The notes: generated by a model from the sequence alone, not told the origin. A DNA stretch of 64,000 bases from an uncultured Desulfovibrio sp. (GCF_902477725.1 NZ_CABSIF010000007.1:124001-188000); one strand, 5' to 3'. Shown: positions 8,837-17,350, numbered from the stretch's first letter. Program-made: numbers and translations.

Positions 8837-9833
8837 TATCCCCGTGCTGCTGGCGCTCATTGTGCTGGTAGCCCTGGTGTTCGACTTCACCAATGGCGCG
8901 CACGACTGCGCCAACGCCATTGCCACCGTGGTTTCCACCAAGGTGGTGACGCCGCGTTTTGCGGTGGGCGCTGCGGCCCTGCTCAATCTTGGCGGGGCAC
9001 TGCTTGGTACTGAAGTGGCAAAAACACTGGGCAGCGGCATTGTTTTGCCGCAGGTGGTGGAGGGCAGCCATGTGCTTGTGCTGGCCGCCCTGGTGGGGGC
9101 CATCACCTGGAACTGCATAACCTGGTATTTCGGCATCCCTTCATCGTCGTCCCACGCCCTGATTGGCGGGCTTATCGGCGCTGCTGTGGCAGATGCGGGC
9201 TTCAGCGCACTGAACGCCAAGGGCATCTGGGACAAGGTGCTGGTGCCCCTTGTGGCCTCGCCCCTGGCTGGCTACGCAATGGGTTTTTGCTGCATGTGGG
9301 TCATTTACTGGATCTGCGGAAATATACACCGTCGTAAGGTCAATGCCTCGTTCCGGCGTCTGCAACTGCTGTCAGCCGCGCTTATGGCCACCAGCCACGG
9401 CCTCAACGATGCGCAGAAGACCATGGGCATCGTCACCCTGGCCCTGATGATTTTTGGCAAGATTGACACGGTGGAAGTGCCGCTGTGGGTCAAGCTTTCC
9501 TGCGCCGGGGCCATGGCTCTTGGCACCGCCGTTGGCGGCTGGAAGATTGTTAAGACAATGGGGCACCGTATTTTCAAGCTGGAGCCTGTGCACGGTTTTG
9601 CTGCGGAAAGCTCCGCCGCCCTGGTCATCACCGGCGCATCCCTCATGGGTGCCCCGGTCAGCACCACGCACACCATATCCGCCTGCATTTTTGGTGTGGG
9701 GTCTTCCAAAAGGCTTTCAGCAGTGCGCTGGAATGTGGCCGCAAATCTGGTGACCGCATGGGTGCTCACCTTGCCCGCTGCGGCAGGCGTGGGGTTTGTT
9801 TCCTACTGGCTGCTGCATTTTATCTGGAACTGA
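8829..9833 (+). CDS. pit: PiT-family inorganic phosphate transporter
   Basis: Low-affinity, cation-coupled phosphate permease of the inner membrane (PF01384). The 334-residue protein has the two inverted-repeat signature segments: FDFTNGAHDCANAIATVVST near the N-terminus and ATSHGLNDAQKTMGIVTLAL near residue 190. Around ten hydrophobic helices are visible, as is GAPVSTTHTISACIFGVGSS in the second half. It overlaps the DUF47 gene and is followed by a strong terminator, closing a two-gene operon. Confidence 0.93.
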   Translation: MFDIPVLLALIVLVALVFDFTNGAHDCANAIATVVSTKVVTPRFAVGAAALLNLGGALLGTEVAKTLGSGIVLPQVVEGSHVLVLAALVGAITWNCITWYFGIPSSSSHALIGGLIGAAVADAGFSALNAKGIWDKVLVPLVASPLAGYAMGFCCMWVIYWICGNIHRRKVNASFRRLQLLSAALMATSHGLNDAQKTMGIVTLALMIFGKIDTVEVPLWVKLSCAGAMALGTAVGGWKIVKTMGHRIFKLEPVHGFAAESSAALVITGASLMGAPVSTTHTISACIFGVGSSKRLSAVRWNVAANLVTAWVLTLPAAAGVGFVSYWLLHFIWN

Positions 9834-9890
9834 CCGGACGTTGCACGCACTGCGCTGGCCTGGCGGCCCGCCTTGCGAGAGAGACCATTC

Positions 9891-9930
9891 AAAAACCCTG
9901 TCCCCGCGATCTGCCGGGACAGGGTTTTTT
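9891..9930 (+). terminator. Rho-independent terminator after pit
   Basis: CCCTGTCCC (9896-9904) pairs with GGGACAGGG (9916-9924) and is followed by six T. The flanking A-run before the stem pairs with the T-run, so it could work in both directions. Confidence 0.9.
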
Positions 9931-9935
9931 ATTTC

Positions 9936-10249
9936 AGGGTGTATGCGTAGAGCCGTAGGCTTCCATTTGTCTGCCTGATACAGCCAGTGAGCATCAAGTT
10001 CTGGTCAGAACAAGGATGTCCGGGGCATGCCGCAATGATTGCGGAGATGGAAGGGCTTGCAGAGGGGGAGAAAATCGCGCGCAAATGGTGCCGTCACGCT
10101 GGCAGGATCAAAAGCCGAGCGCAATCAGTGCGCGCTCGCCTGTGTGCGGGCGCGCTGCACATGCAGATATCGCCGGGGGGTGTCAGCCGCGCAGGCCTTA
10201 TCACGCAAGGTGCGCCAGCGGCTGGGCCGCAAGAGGGCACCCAGTGCAG
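9936..10249. other. Spacer between pit terminator and the zinc-finger gene
   Basis: Nothing convincing is seen. An 88-codon open frame (9987-10253, plus) crosses it, but it has no family resemblance and runs into the antisense of the zinc-finger gene. The base composition is that of the surrounding chromosome. It may be a decayed gene. Confidence 0.35.
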
Positions 10250-10471
10250 TTAGTCGCGGCTGCCTTCGCGTTCTTCCTGGCAGGCTCGACACAAGCCAAC
10301 GCCGGGCAGGGCTTCAAGGCGCTTGGCGGGGATGGGGTCACCGCATTCACGGCAACAGGCTACGCCGTTGATCCATTCCGGGCCGCCGCGATCCACAGCG
10401 GCACGGGCCCGCAAGAGGGCTGATTCGCGGTCAAGGCGCTCCAGCTCGGTAGCCTGATCAAAAACGTCCAT
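10250..10471 (-). CDS. TraR/DksA-family zinc finger protein
   Basis: A 73-residue protein with a C4 zinc finger: CRECGDPIPAKRLEALPGVG followed by LCRACQEE. This is the DksA/TraR C-terminal fold and lacks the long coiled coil of full DksA. Such short members often bind RNA polymerase or are of phage or plasmid origin, but no phage genes are near. ATG at 10471 is preceded by AAGGAGT on the minus strand (10475-10482). It lies downstream of argD across a 12-bp-stem hairpin, so it may be a separate unit. Confidence 0.85.
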   Translation of the reverse strand: MDVFDQATELERLDRESALLRARAAVDRGGPEWINGVACCRECGDPIPAKRLEALPGVGLCRACQEEREGSRD

Positions 10472-10494
10472 GAGTACTCCTTGTGTAAAGCAAG

Positions 10495-10521
10495 CGGCAA
10501 CCCCGCAGAGCGGGGTTGCCG
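10495..10521 (-). terminator. Strong hairpin between argD and the zinc-finger gene
   Basis: CGGCAACCCCGC (10495-10506) and GCGGGGTTGCCG (10510-10521) form a perfect 12-bp stem with an AGA loop. The following T-tract is weak on the minus strand and somewhat better on the plus strand (GTAATTTTTG). It probably ends argD transcription, perhaps partially. Confidence 0.6.
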
Positions 10522-10601
10522 TAATTTTTGCAGAATATTTTCAGGAAGCCCTATGTAGTGTACAATCGTGCTTCTGTAAAGACCCGGACAGGTCGATTTT
10601 T

Positions 10602-11801
10602 TTAAAAAGCCTTCAAAATGTCTTCAAGCGTGGTCACAAAGCTGTCCAGATCCGCCTGTTCAATGTTCAGGGGCGGCAGGAGGCGCAGGGTGATGCCGTG
10701 GCTCAGATTGCATATGAAGCCCCGGCGCAGCAGTTCTTCCCACACATCCTTGCCTGAAACGGTCAGCTCAATACCCAGCATGAGGCCAATGCCGCGCACT
10801 TCGCGGATTTTGCCGGGAACGCGCTGTTGGAGCGCGGCCAGCTGGGCCTTCATGTGCTCGCCCAGAGTGCTGGCGCGGTCTGCCAGCTTGTCGCGCAGCA
10901 TGATTTCAACCGTCTTGGCCGCCACAGCGGAAACAAGCGCGCCGCCGCCAAAGGTGGTGGCGTGGCTGCCCGCCTCAAAGCCCTGCGCGACTTCGTCCGT
11001 TGCCAGCATGGCGCCCATGGGCAGGCCGTTGGCGAGCGATTTGGCCATGCTGATGATGTCGGGCGTGAGGCCGCAGGTCTGGAAGGCCCAGAACTTGCCG
11101 GTACGGCACAGGCCCGCCTGCACTTCATCGCACATAAAGAGAATGTCGTGCTTGCGGCACAGGGCCTCAACACCGTGCAGGTAGTCTGCGGGCAGGGGCA
11201 CAATGCCGCCTTCGCCCTGCACCACTTCAACCAGCACTGCGGCGGTAGCGGGGGTGATGGCGGCTTCCATCGCTGCAAGGTCGTTGGCCGGAACCTGCTT
11301 GAAGCCCTCGGGCAGAGGGGTAAAGCCATTGCTCAGGCTTTCGCGCCCAGTGGCTGCCAGTGATCCGAGCGTGCGGCCATGAAAGCAGCCCTCAAGGGTA
11401 ATGATTTCATAGGCATCGCGCTTTTTCACGCTACGCATGTAGCGGCGCGCCAGCTTTATGCAGGCCTCGTTGGCTTCCGCACCAGAGTTGCAGAAAAAGG
11501 CCTTGCTGTGGTGGCTCGTTGAGAGCAGCAGCCTCGCCAGTTCCAGCTGTTCTTCCTGATAAAACAGGTTGCTCACGTGCCAGAGCTTGTGCGACTGGGC
11601 CTCAAGGGCGGCGCAGATTTCATCATTGCAGTGGCCAAGGGCCGTTACGGCAATGCCCGCCAGCAGATCGACATATTCCTTGCCGTCCACATCCCAGAGT
11701 CGCGCGCCCTTGCCTCGCACGATAGCCAGCGGGTAACGGCTGTAGGAACGGCAGAGCAGGCTCTCTTCCCCGGCTTTCACGGCGGCAAAGGCTTGTGACA
11801 T
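10602..11801 (-). CDS. argD: Acetylornithine aminotransferase
   Basis: PLP-dependent class III aminotransferase of arginine synthesis, transferring an amino group from glutamate to N-acetylglutamate semialdehyde. The homologous step in lysine synthesis is often shared. The 399-residue product shows FFCNSGAEANEACIKLARRY, FHGRTLGSLAATG, the MCDEVQAGLCRTG segment with the PLP-ring Asp, and the Schiff-base lysine in MAKSLANGLPMGA. ATG 11801 has AGGAG 7 bp upstream on its strand; an in-frame TTG two codons earlier is less likely. dut lies 74 bp upstream on the same strand. Confidence 0.93.
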   Translation of the reverse strand: MSQAFAAVKAGEESLLCRSYSRYPLAIVRGKGARLWDVDGKEYVDLLAGIAVTALGHCNDEICAALEAQSHKLWHVSNLFYQEEQLELARLLLSTSHHSKAFFCNSGAEANEACIKLARRYMRSVKKRDAYEIITLEGCFHGRTLGSLAATGRESLSNGFTPLPEGFKQVPANDLAAMEAAITPATAAVLVEVVQGEGGIVPLPADYLHGVEALCRKHDILFMCDEVQAGLCRTGKFWAFQTCGLTPDIISMAKSLANGLPMGAMLATDEVAQGFEAGSHATTFGGGALVSAVAAKTVEIMLRDKLADRASTLGEHMKAQLAALQQRVPGKIREVRGIGLMLGIELTVSGKDVWEELLRRGFICNLSHGITLRLLPPLNIEQADLDSFVTTLEDILKAF

Positions 11802-11875
11802 GGACAAACTCCTTCTCGGTGAACGTATGAATGGTGGAATGAATGAAAGTCGCTGGCGGTTGCCAGTGCAGAGTA

Positions 11876-12406
11876 TCAGCGTCCGGTGTGACCGAAACCG
11901 CCGGAACCGCGCTCTGTGGCAGACAGTTCCGTAACTTCACGCCATCGCGGTCGCACAAAGGGCTGAAAGATGAGCTGGGCCACGCGCTCGCCGTTCTGGA
12001 TGCGGCGCTCCTGGCCGGAGGTGTTCAGAAGGAACACCAGAATTTCCCCGGTATAGTCCGGGTCGATGATGCCGACGCCCTGGGCGACGGTTATGCCGTC
12101 GCGCGCGCCAAGGCCGCTGCGCGAGTAAACAAAACCGGCAATGCCAGCCGCGCGGGGCTGCACACTGATGCCCGTGCTTACCTTGAGCCTGCCCCCGGCG
12201 GGAATAACCGCTTCGGGCGTATCAAGGCAGGCGCGCAGATCCATGCCTGCCGACTGGTTGGTGGCGGGAGCAAGAAAATCATCCTGCCCCTGGGCATAGA
12301 GTTCACGCGCGCCGGGGCGCACAAACGCAATGTCCACGGGGGCCATGCCCTCGTGGAGGTCGTTTGCCTTTTCGGCGGTGTGCTGCTGTGAGTGGTCGTC
12401 GCGCAT
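11876..12406 (-). CDS. dut: Deoxyuridine 5'-triphosphate nucleotidohydrolase (dUTPase)
   Basis: Hydrolyses dUTP to dUMP, keeping uracil out of DNA and supplying thymidylate synthesis. The five trimeric-dUTPase motifs are readable in order: AGMDLRA, YSRSGLGARDG, GVGIIDPDYTGEI, GERVAQLIF and the C-terminal Gly-rich arm RGSGGFGHTG. The protein is 176 residues, slightly longer than the usual ~150, with an extra N-terminal stretch of about 25 residues (MRDDHSQQHTAEK), so an internal start is possible. argD follows on the same strand. Confidence 0.93.
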   Translation of the reverse strand: MRDDHSQQHTAEKANDLHEGMAPVDIAFVRPGARELYAQGQDDFLAPATNQSAGMDLRACLDTPEAVIPAGGRLKVSTGISVQPRAAGIAGFVYSRSGLGARDGITVAQGVGIIDPDYTGEILVFLLNTSGQERRIQNGERVAQLIFQPFVRPRWREVTELSATERGSGGFGHTGR

Positions 12407-12642
12407 CGGTTGTTACTAGCGCAGCTTTTCGTTGGGGGCAAGAGCCGGATTGGGGCGCAACCCTGTTGACTTGGCATTTTGCTGTGTATACAGAAAATCT
12501 ATTATCAACACTCAACAGGATTATTGGATGTACACTTACCAGGATTCTGCCCGTTATGCATAGCAGGGGCTATTGCATAACAGCTTGATTGTTTAGGCAA
12601 TAGCCCTTGCTCCGTCCTGACATTTCATCGGGAGGAAGCATT
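12407..12642 (+). promoter_or_regulatory. Leader with a long hairpin ahead of the CD3324-like gene
   Basis: AGCAGGGGCTATTGC (12562-12576) and GCAATAGCCCTTGCT (12597-12611) form a 15-bp stem with one G-U pair and a 20-nt loop. It ends 16 nt before the GGGAGGAA ribosome binding site. There is no T-tract, so it is not a simple terminator. A TTGACT (12467-12472) lies upstream near a TATACA, with a short 15-bp spacer, a weak promoter candidate. Confidence 0.5.
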
Positions 12643-12909
12643 ATGGGCTATAAAAAAGCGACTAAAGTTCTGCCGCAACACCTGTTGCGGGCCGTACAGG
12701 AATATGTTGACGGGGAATACCTGTACATTCCCCGCAAGGAAGAAAACAGAAAACACTGGGGAGAAACCGCCCCCAACCGTGCCTTCCGTGCTGCCAGAAA
12801 CACCGAGATGGCTGCGCGGCGTAAGGCGGGCTGGTCTGTTGCGCAACTGGCGGAACGGTATTTTCTTTCCGAAAAAGCGGTCTACAAAATTCTTGCGGCC
12901 TTGAACTGA
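12643..12909 (+). CDS. CD3324-family HTH protein
   Basis: An 88-residue basic protein starting MGYKKATKVLPQHLLRAVQE and containing DGEYLYIPRKEENRKHWGE. This sequence is characteristic of the small CD3324 family found mainly in Firmicutes. The C-terminal half (WSVAQLAERYFLSEKAVYKI) reads as a helix-turn-helix, so DNA binding is likely. The function is unknown. ATG 12643 has a strong GGGAGGAA site; 12 more upstream codons (12607) are open but unlikely. A Firmicutes-like family in this genome may hint at transfer, although base composition is normal. Confidence 0.78.
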   Translation: MGYKKATKVLPQHLLRAVQEYVDGEYLYIPRKEENRKHWGETAPNRAFRAARNTEMAARRKAGWSVAQLAERYFLSEKAVYKILAALN

Positions 12910-12991
12910 GGCCAACCGAGACTGGCGGCAGCTGCACAGGATTGTTCCGGCTGTTGTGGTCATGCTCGCAGGAATGTATTTGTTTGCCTTC

Positions 12992-13020
12992 AGCGCCCTG
13001 ACGTGTCGGGGCGCTTTTTG
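12992..13020 (+). terminator. Rho-independent terminator after the CD3324-like gene
   Basis: AGCGCCCTGA (12992-13001) pairs with TCGGGGCGCT (13006-13015) with one G-U pair and a CGTG loop, followed by a T-run. Confidence 0.9.
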
Positions 13021-13088
13021 TTGGGTAAGAAGCGGGCGGGCTTGCCATCAGGCGGGATTTCTTTCAAGCTGCGCGGCAAGGAGAATAT

Positions 13089-14456
13089 ATGCAGATTATG
13101 TCCATAGCCGTAGTGGGCGGCGGCCTCGCCGGGTGCGAATGCGCCCTGCATCTGGCCCGCGCTGGTCACTCCGTAACCCTGTTTGAACAAAAGCCGGGCC
13201 ACAGGTCGGCTGCCCATATCAGCGAGCATCTGGCCGAACTTGTATGCTCCAACTCCCTGCGGTCAGATGAACTCACATCCGGCGTGGGCCTGCTCAAAGC
13301 CGAAATGCGCGCTCTGGGCAGTGATTTTATGGAACTGGCCGATGCCCACCGCGTACCCGCTGGCAAGGCGCTGGCCGTTGACCGCGAGGCTTTTGCCCGC
13401 GCCATGACCGAACGCGTGGCCGCGCAGGCCAATATCACCATGGTGGAACATCAGGTGGCCTCGCTGGATGACCCGGTGCTCGCGCCCTTTACGGGCGAGG
13501 GCGGGGCAGTGGTGCTGGCTGCCGGGCCCATGGCCTCAGAGGCGCTTTCCGCCTCGCTGGCAGAAGCTGTGGGCGCAAAGCACTGCTATTTTTATGACGC
13601 CATCGCGCCCATTGTGTGGACGCACTCCCTTAATATGGGTGTGGTGTTCCGCGCCTCCCGCTATGGGCAGGAAAACGGCGAGGCCGACGGCGAGGGCGAC
13701 TACCTCAACTGCCCCATGAGCCGCGACGAATACGATATTTTTTATGCGGCCCTGCTGGAAGCGCAAAAAGTCTCTGCCCATGAATTTGAGCAGGAAAAGC
13801 ATTTTGAAGGCTGTATGCCTGTGGAGGCCCTTGCCGAGCGCGGCCCGCGCACCCTGACCTTTGGCCCTCTTAAACCTGTGGGGTTTGTGGACCCGCGTAC
13901 AGGGCGCAGACCTTGGGCCATTCTGCAACTGCGGGCAGAAAAGGCCAACAGCGAAACCTGCAACCTTGTGGGCTGCCAGACCAAGCTGACCCAGGGCGAG
14001 CAGGCCCGCGTGTTCCGGCTGGTGCCGGGCATGGAAAATGCGGAGTTTGCGCGCTTTGGCAGCATGCACCGCAATACCTATGTGAACGCGCCTGATGTGC
14101 TGGCCCCGGATTTGTCGCTGCGGGCGCGGCCCGGCGTGTATCTGGCGGGGCAGATCACAGGGGTGGAAGGCTATGTGGAATCAGCCGCCAGCGGCCTGTG
14201 GTTGGCCCTGCTGCTCAATGCCCGCGCACGTGGTCTTGAATTGCCGCATCCGCCGGTGGAAAGCGCTCTTGGCGGGCTGCTCAACCATCTGCGTACGCCG
14301 GTAAAGCATTTTCAACCCTCCAACGCGCACTTCGGCCTTGTGCCGGAACTGGGCGAAAGAGCGCGCAAAAAAGATCGCAAGGCCTTGTATTCCGCCCGCG
14401 CGCAGGAAACATTCGGCGAATGGCTTGCGGCGCAGCGCGAGGCAGGCGCTATTTAA
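13089..14456 (+). CDS. trmFO: Folate-dependent tRNA (uracil-54-C5)-methyltransferase TrmFO
   Basis: FAD- and methylenetetrahydrofolate-dependent enzyme making ribothymidine at tRNA position 54. The 455-residue product begins with the dinucleotide-binding motif VVGGGLAGCECALHLARAGH. It carries the family's LVCSNSLRSD segment with a conserved Cys, the central NLVGCQTKLT stretch, and the FAD-contacting YLAGQITGVEGYVESAASG near the C-terminus. ATG 13089 has AAGGAG at 13078-13083; a second ATG follows at 13098. It stands alone between a terminator and the tRNA-Val promoter. Confidence 0.96.
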   Translation: MQIMSIAVVGGGLAGCECALHLARAGHSVTLFEQKPGHRSAAHISEHLAELVCSNSLRSDELTSGVGLLKAEMRALGSDFMELADAHRVPAGKALAVDREAFARAMTERVAAQANITMVEHQVASLDDPVLAPFTGEGGAVVLAAGPMASEALSASLAEAVGAKHCYFYDAIAPIVWTHSLNMGVVFRASRYGQENGEADGEGDYLNCPMSRDEYDIFYAALLEAQKVSAHEFEQEKHFEGCMPVEALAERGPRTLTFGPLKPVGFVDPRTGRRPWAILQLRAEKANSETCNLVGCQTKLTQGEQARVFRLVPGMENAEFARFGSMHRNTYVNAPDVLAPDLSLRARPGVYLAGQITGVEGYVESAASGLWLALLLNARARGLELPHPPVESALGGLLNHLRTPVKHFQPSNAHFGLVPELGERARKKDRKALYSARAQETFGEWLAAQREAGAI

Positions 14457-14596
14457 GATGCTTGCAGAGGCTCGCGTTTTTTGTAATGATATTTGATGCA
14501 CGTGGTTGCAATGATTTCTCCGGCTGCACACACGCAGGCACATGGCGCATCTATCAGGGTTTCAGAGATAAATTGCGGCAATGTGTCAAAAAAGTG

Positions 14597-14625
14597 TTGA
14601 CGGCGGCATGGGGAGTAGCTATATA
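14597..14625 (+). promoter_or_regulatory. Promoter of tRNA-Val
   Basis: TTGACG (14597-14602), 17-bp spacer and TATATA (14620-14625), placed 16 bp before the mature tRNA 5' end. This is one of the best sigma-70-type promoters in the window. Confidence 0.8.
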
Positions 14626-14641
14626 ACCGCTTGCCTCATGT

Positions 14642-14718
14642 AGGAGCGTAGCTCAGGTGGCTAGAGCACTTCCTTGACACGGAAGGGGTCAACAGTTCAA
14701 GTCTGTTCGTTCCTACCA
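14642..14718 (+). tRNA. tRNA-Val (anticodon GAC)
   Basis: A 77-nt cloverleaf with encoded CCA. The acceptor AGGAGCG pairs with CGTTCCT, the D-arm is GCTC/GAGC, the anticodon stem is CTTCC/GGAAG with loop TTGACAC (anticodon GAC), and the T-loop is GTTCAAGTC. It reads GUC/GUU codons. It lies directly upstream of the thrS leader and could share its transcript. Confidence 0.96.
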
Positions 14719-14725
14719 AATGACT

Positions 14726-14846
14726 CTTCGGGGATAGTTCCCCTAAACGGCGGAAGGCCTTGGCCCCGCCCATAGCACAGGTCGCTTGATGCGACCCGAA
14801 GACCGGATTCGGCGCAGTGGGGAGGTTTACCTCCCCACTTTGTTTT
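14726..14846 (+). promoter_or_regulatory. Structured thrS leader ending in a terminator-like hairpin
   Basis: Between tRNA-Val and thrS there are successive small hairpins: GGTCGC/GCGACC (14780-14785/14791-14796) and CCGAA/TTCGG (14796-14800/14808-14812). They end in a terminator-like stem GTGGGGAGG-TTTA-CCTCCCCAC (14817-14838) with a T-rich tail to 14846. The last hairpin is 35 bp before the thrS start, so it either ends the tRNA transcript or acts as an attenuator for thrS. No T-box consensus is seen. Confidence 0.6.
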
Positions 14847-14880
14847 ATGTGCCTCCGGGTATTTTTGTAAGGAGCTTTTC

Positions 14881-16812
14881 ATGGAAGTCCGTGTGGAAGG
14901 GCAGATGGTGGAAGCCGGTGACTCCGTTGCTTCTGTCCTGCAAAAAGCCTTGAGCGGCAAAAAGTTCAAGGCGGCTGTGGCCGCACGCGCCGATAATGGC
15001 GCTCTGCTGGATCTTTCCGCCCCCCTGCCTGCTGGCTGCGTCGAGCTTGCGCCCGTGTACGCCGACTCGCCCGAGGGGCTGCAAATGATCCGCCATTCCA
15101 CCGCCCACGTCATGGCGGCGGCGGTCAAGCGTCTCTTCCCCACTGCCAAGGTCACTATCGGCCCCTCCATCGACACCGGATTTTACTACGACTTTGACGT
15201 GGAAAAGCCCTTTTCCAGCGAAGATTTCCCCGCTATCGAAGCGGAAATGCAGCGTATTGCCGATGCGCGCGTACCCTTCACCTGTAAGGTGCTGCCCAAG
15301 GCGGAAGCTGTTGAAGTGTTCCGCAATATGGGCGAAGCTTACAAGGTTGAGCTGATTGAGAGCATCGATGCCGACACGGTGTCGCTCTATACATGCGGAG
15401 ATTTCACGGATCTGTGCCGTGGCCCCCACGTGCCGCACACGGGTTTTGCCAAGGCGGCAAAGCTCATGAGCGTGGCCGGGGCCTATTGGCGCGGTGATGA
15501 AAAGAACCGCATGCTTTCCCGCATTTACGGCACTGCCTTTGCCGACCAGAAGGCTCTGGACGCCTACCTGAAGCAGCTTGAAGAAGCCAAGCGCCGCGAC
15601 CACCGCAAGCTTGGCCGCGAGTTGAGCCTCTTCACCTTCAAGGAAGATGTGGCCCCCGGCATGGTCTTCTGGTTGCCCAGAGGCATGATGGTGCGTACCA
15701 TCCTTGAAGACTTCTGGCGGCGCGAGCATCTCAAGCGCGGATACGAAATCGTGCAGGGGCCGCAGTTGCTGCGCGTGGAAACGTGGCAGAAATCCGGCCA
15801 CTACGACCACTACCGCGAAAATATGTATTTTACGCAGATCGAGGAAGACGCCTACGGCGTCAAGCCCATGAACTGCATCTCGCATATGCTCATTTACGGC
15901 AACGAGTTGCACAGCTACCGCGATCTGCCCCAGCGTTATTTTGAACTGGGCGTGGTGCACCGCCACGAAAAGAGCGGCGTGCTGCACGGGTTGTTGCGCG
16001 TGCGCCAGTTCACGCAGGACGATGCCCATATTCTGTGCGCGCCCGAGCAGCTTGAGGGCGAAATTCTTGAGGTCATCCATCTTATCCGCGACCTCATGAA
16101 TCTCTTCGGCTTCCAGTACAAGGTTGCCGTTTCCACCCGGCCCGAGAGCAGCATCGGCACGGACGAAGCCTGGGAGCTTGCCACCAACGCGCTCACCAAG
16201 GCTGTGGAAAAGGCCGGACTGCCCTATGAGATCAATGAGGGCGACGGCGCGTTCTACGGCCCCAAAATTGACGTTCGACTGCTTGACTGCATTGGCCGTG
16301 AATGGCAATGCTCAACGATACAGGTTGATTTTACCCTGCCGGAGCGTTTTGACCTCACCTATGTAGGGCAGGACGGCGAAAAGCACCGTCCGGTCATGGT
16401 GCACCGGGCTATCATGGGGTCGCTTGAGCGGTTCATCGGCATTCTCGTTGAGAACTTTGCCGGTGCACTGCCCACATGGCTTGCGCCCGAGCAGGCCCGT
16501 CTGCTTACCGTGACGGAAGCGGGCGATGAAGCCACCCTCAAAATGTGCGAAGAACTCAAGGCGATGGGCATTCGCGCCACCGCCGATACCCGCAACGAGA
16601 AACTGGGCTTCAAGGTGCGCGAGGCGCAGCTGGCCAAGGTTCCGTATATTCTGGTGGTGGGGGAAAAAGAAGTGCAGGCGGGCGGCGCCAATGTGCGCCT
16701 GCGCAATGGGGACAATATGGGGCTCAAATCCGTAGCGGAAATCGCCGCGCTGATCCGGACGGATGCCGAAGAGCCTTTCAAACAAGGAGGGATGCGCTAT
16801 AGCTTCGCCTAA
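14881..16812 (+). CDS. thrS: Threonyl-tRNA synthetase
   Basis: Class II synthetase charging tRNA-Thr. At 643 residues it is full length. It has an N-terminal TGS domain (about 1-60), the editing/SAD domain with STAHVMAAAVKRLFP and CRGPHVPHTG, and the catalytic core (about 245-535). The core includes the motif 2 region RYFELGVVHRHEKSGVLHGL and QFTQDDAHIL, with the zinc-binding Cys in MNCISHM. The C-terminal HGTP anticodon-binding domain has VREAQLAKVPYILVVGEKE. AAGGAG lies at 14869-14874 before ATG 14881. infC follows, its ribosome binding site being inside the last thrS codons. Confidence 0.97.
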   Translation: MEVRVEGQMVEAGDSVASVLQKALSGKKFKAAVAARADNGALLDLSAPLPAGCVELAPVYADSPEGLQMIRHSTAHVMAAAVKRLFPTAKVTIGPSIDTGFYYDFDVEKPFSSEDFPAIEAEMQRIADARVPFTCKVLPKAEAVEVFRNMGEAYKVELIESIDADTVSLYTCGDFTDLCRGPHVPHTGFAKAAKLMSVAGAYWRGDEKNRMLSRIYGTAFADQKALDAYLKQLEEAKRRDHRKLGRELSLFTFKEDVAPGMVFWLPRGMMVRTILEDFWRREHLKRGYEIVQGPQLLRVETWQKSGHYDHYRENMYFTQIEEDAYGVKPMNCISHMLIYGNELHSYRDLPQRYFELGVVHRHEKSGVLHGLLRVRQFTQDDAHILCAPEQLEGEILEVIHLIRDLMNLFGFQYKVAVSTRPESSIGTDEAWELATNALTKAVEKAGLPYEINEGDGAFYGPKIDVRLLDCIGREWQCSTIQVDFTLPERFDLTYVGQDGEKHRPVMVHRAIMGSLERFIGILVENFAGALPTWLAPEQARLLTVTEAGDEATLKMCEELKAMGIRATADTRNEKLGFKVREAQLAKVPYILVVGEKEVQAGGANVRLRNGDNMGLKSVAEIAALIRTDAEEPFKQGGMRYSFA

Positions 16813-17350
16813 TATGAGATTCCGTCGCGACATGCCACAGGACGGCGTGCGTCGCAACGAGATGATCCGCGCCCGTGAAGTGCGCGTGATCGCCGCCGAT
16901 GGCGAGCAGCTTGGAATTCTGCAACGCAACGATGCTATTGACCGGGCCAAAGAAGCCGGCATGGATCTTGTGGAAGTGGCTTCCACTTCTGAACCGCCCG
17001 TTTGTCGCATAATGGACTACGGCAAGTTCAAGTACGAACAGCAGAAAAAGAAGCAGGAAGCCAAAAAGCGGCAGGCCGTGGTGCAGATTAAGGAAATCAA
17101 GGTTCGTCCCAAAACCGATGACCATGATTACGAAACCAAGGTCCGCCACATCCGCCGTTTTCTTGAAGAGGGTGACCGCTGTAAGATTACGGTGTTTTTC
17201 AGGGGCCGCGAAATTGTGCATAAAGATCGCGGCATGGCCATTCTTGAACGGGTTGTGCAAGACCTTGCCGATATCGCCAAGGTGGATCAGGAAGCCCGCG
17301 CTGAAGGCCGCACCTTGCAGATGATGCTGGTGCCCAAAAAGCAGTCGTAG
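16799..17350 (+). CDS. infC: Translation initiation factor IF-3, probable AUA start
   Basis: Binds the 30S subunit, blocks 50S joining and proofreads start codons. The product has the N-terminal domain (VRRNEMIRAREVRVIAADGEQLGI), the lysine-rich linker around KFKYEQQKKKQEAKKRQ and the C-terminal domain (KEIKVRPKTDDHDYETKVRHIRRFL). Start choice: AAGGAGG (16784-16790) points to the ATA codon at 16799, 8 nt downstream. The first ATG giving a normal N-terminus (16814) is 23 nt away and has no site of its own. The 16763 ATG precedes the site. IF-3 genes typically use rare starts for autoregulation. It overlaps the end of thrS by 14 bases. Confidence 0.93.
   Translation: MASPNMRFRRDMPQDGVRRNEMIRAREVRVIAADGEQLGILQRNDAIDRAKEAGMDLVEVASTSEPPVCRIMDYGKFKYEQQKKKQEAKKRQAVVQIKEIKVRPKTDDHDYETKVRHIRRFLEEGDRCKITVFFRGREIVHKDRGMAILERVVQDLADIAKVDQEARAEGRTLQMMLVPKKQS

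Noticed and set aside
9987..10253. 88-codon plus-strand frame between pit and the zinc-finger gene
   Set aside because: No domain and no ribosome site; it ends antisense to a real gene.
14719..14880. T-box riboswitch upstream of thrS
   Set aside because: The conserved T-box sequence and a specifier loop are not recognisable, although a terminator-like stem is present.
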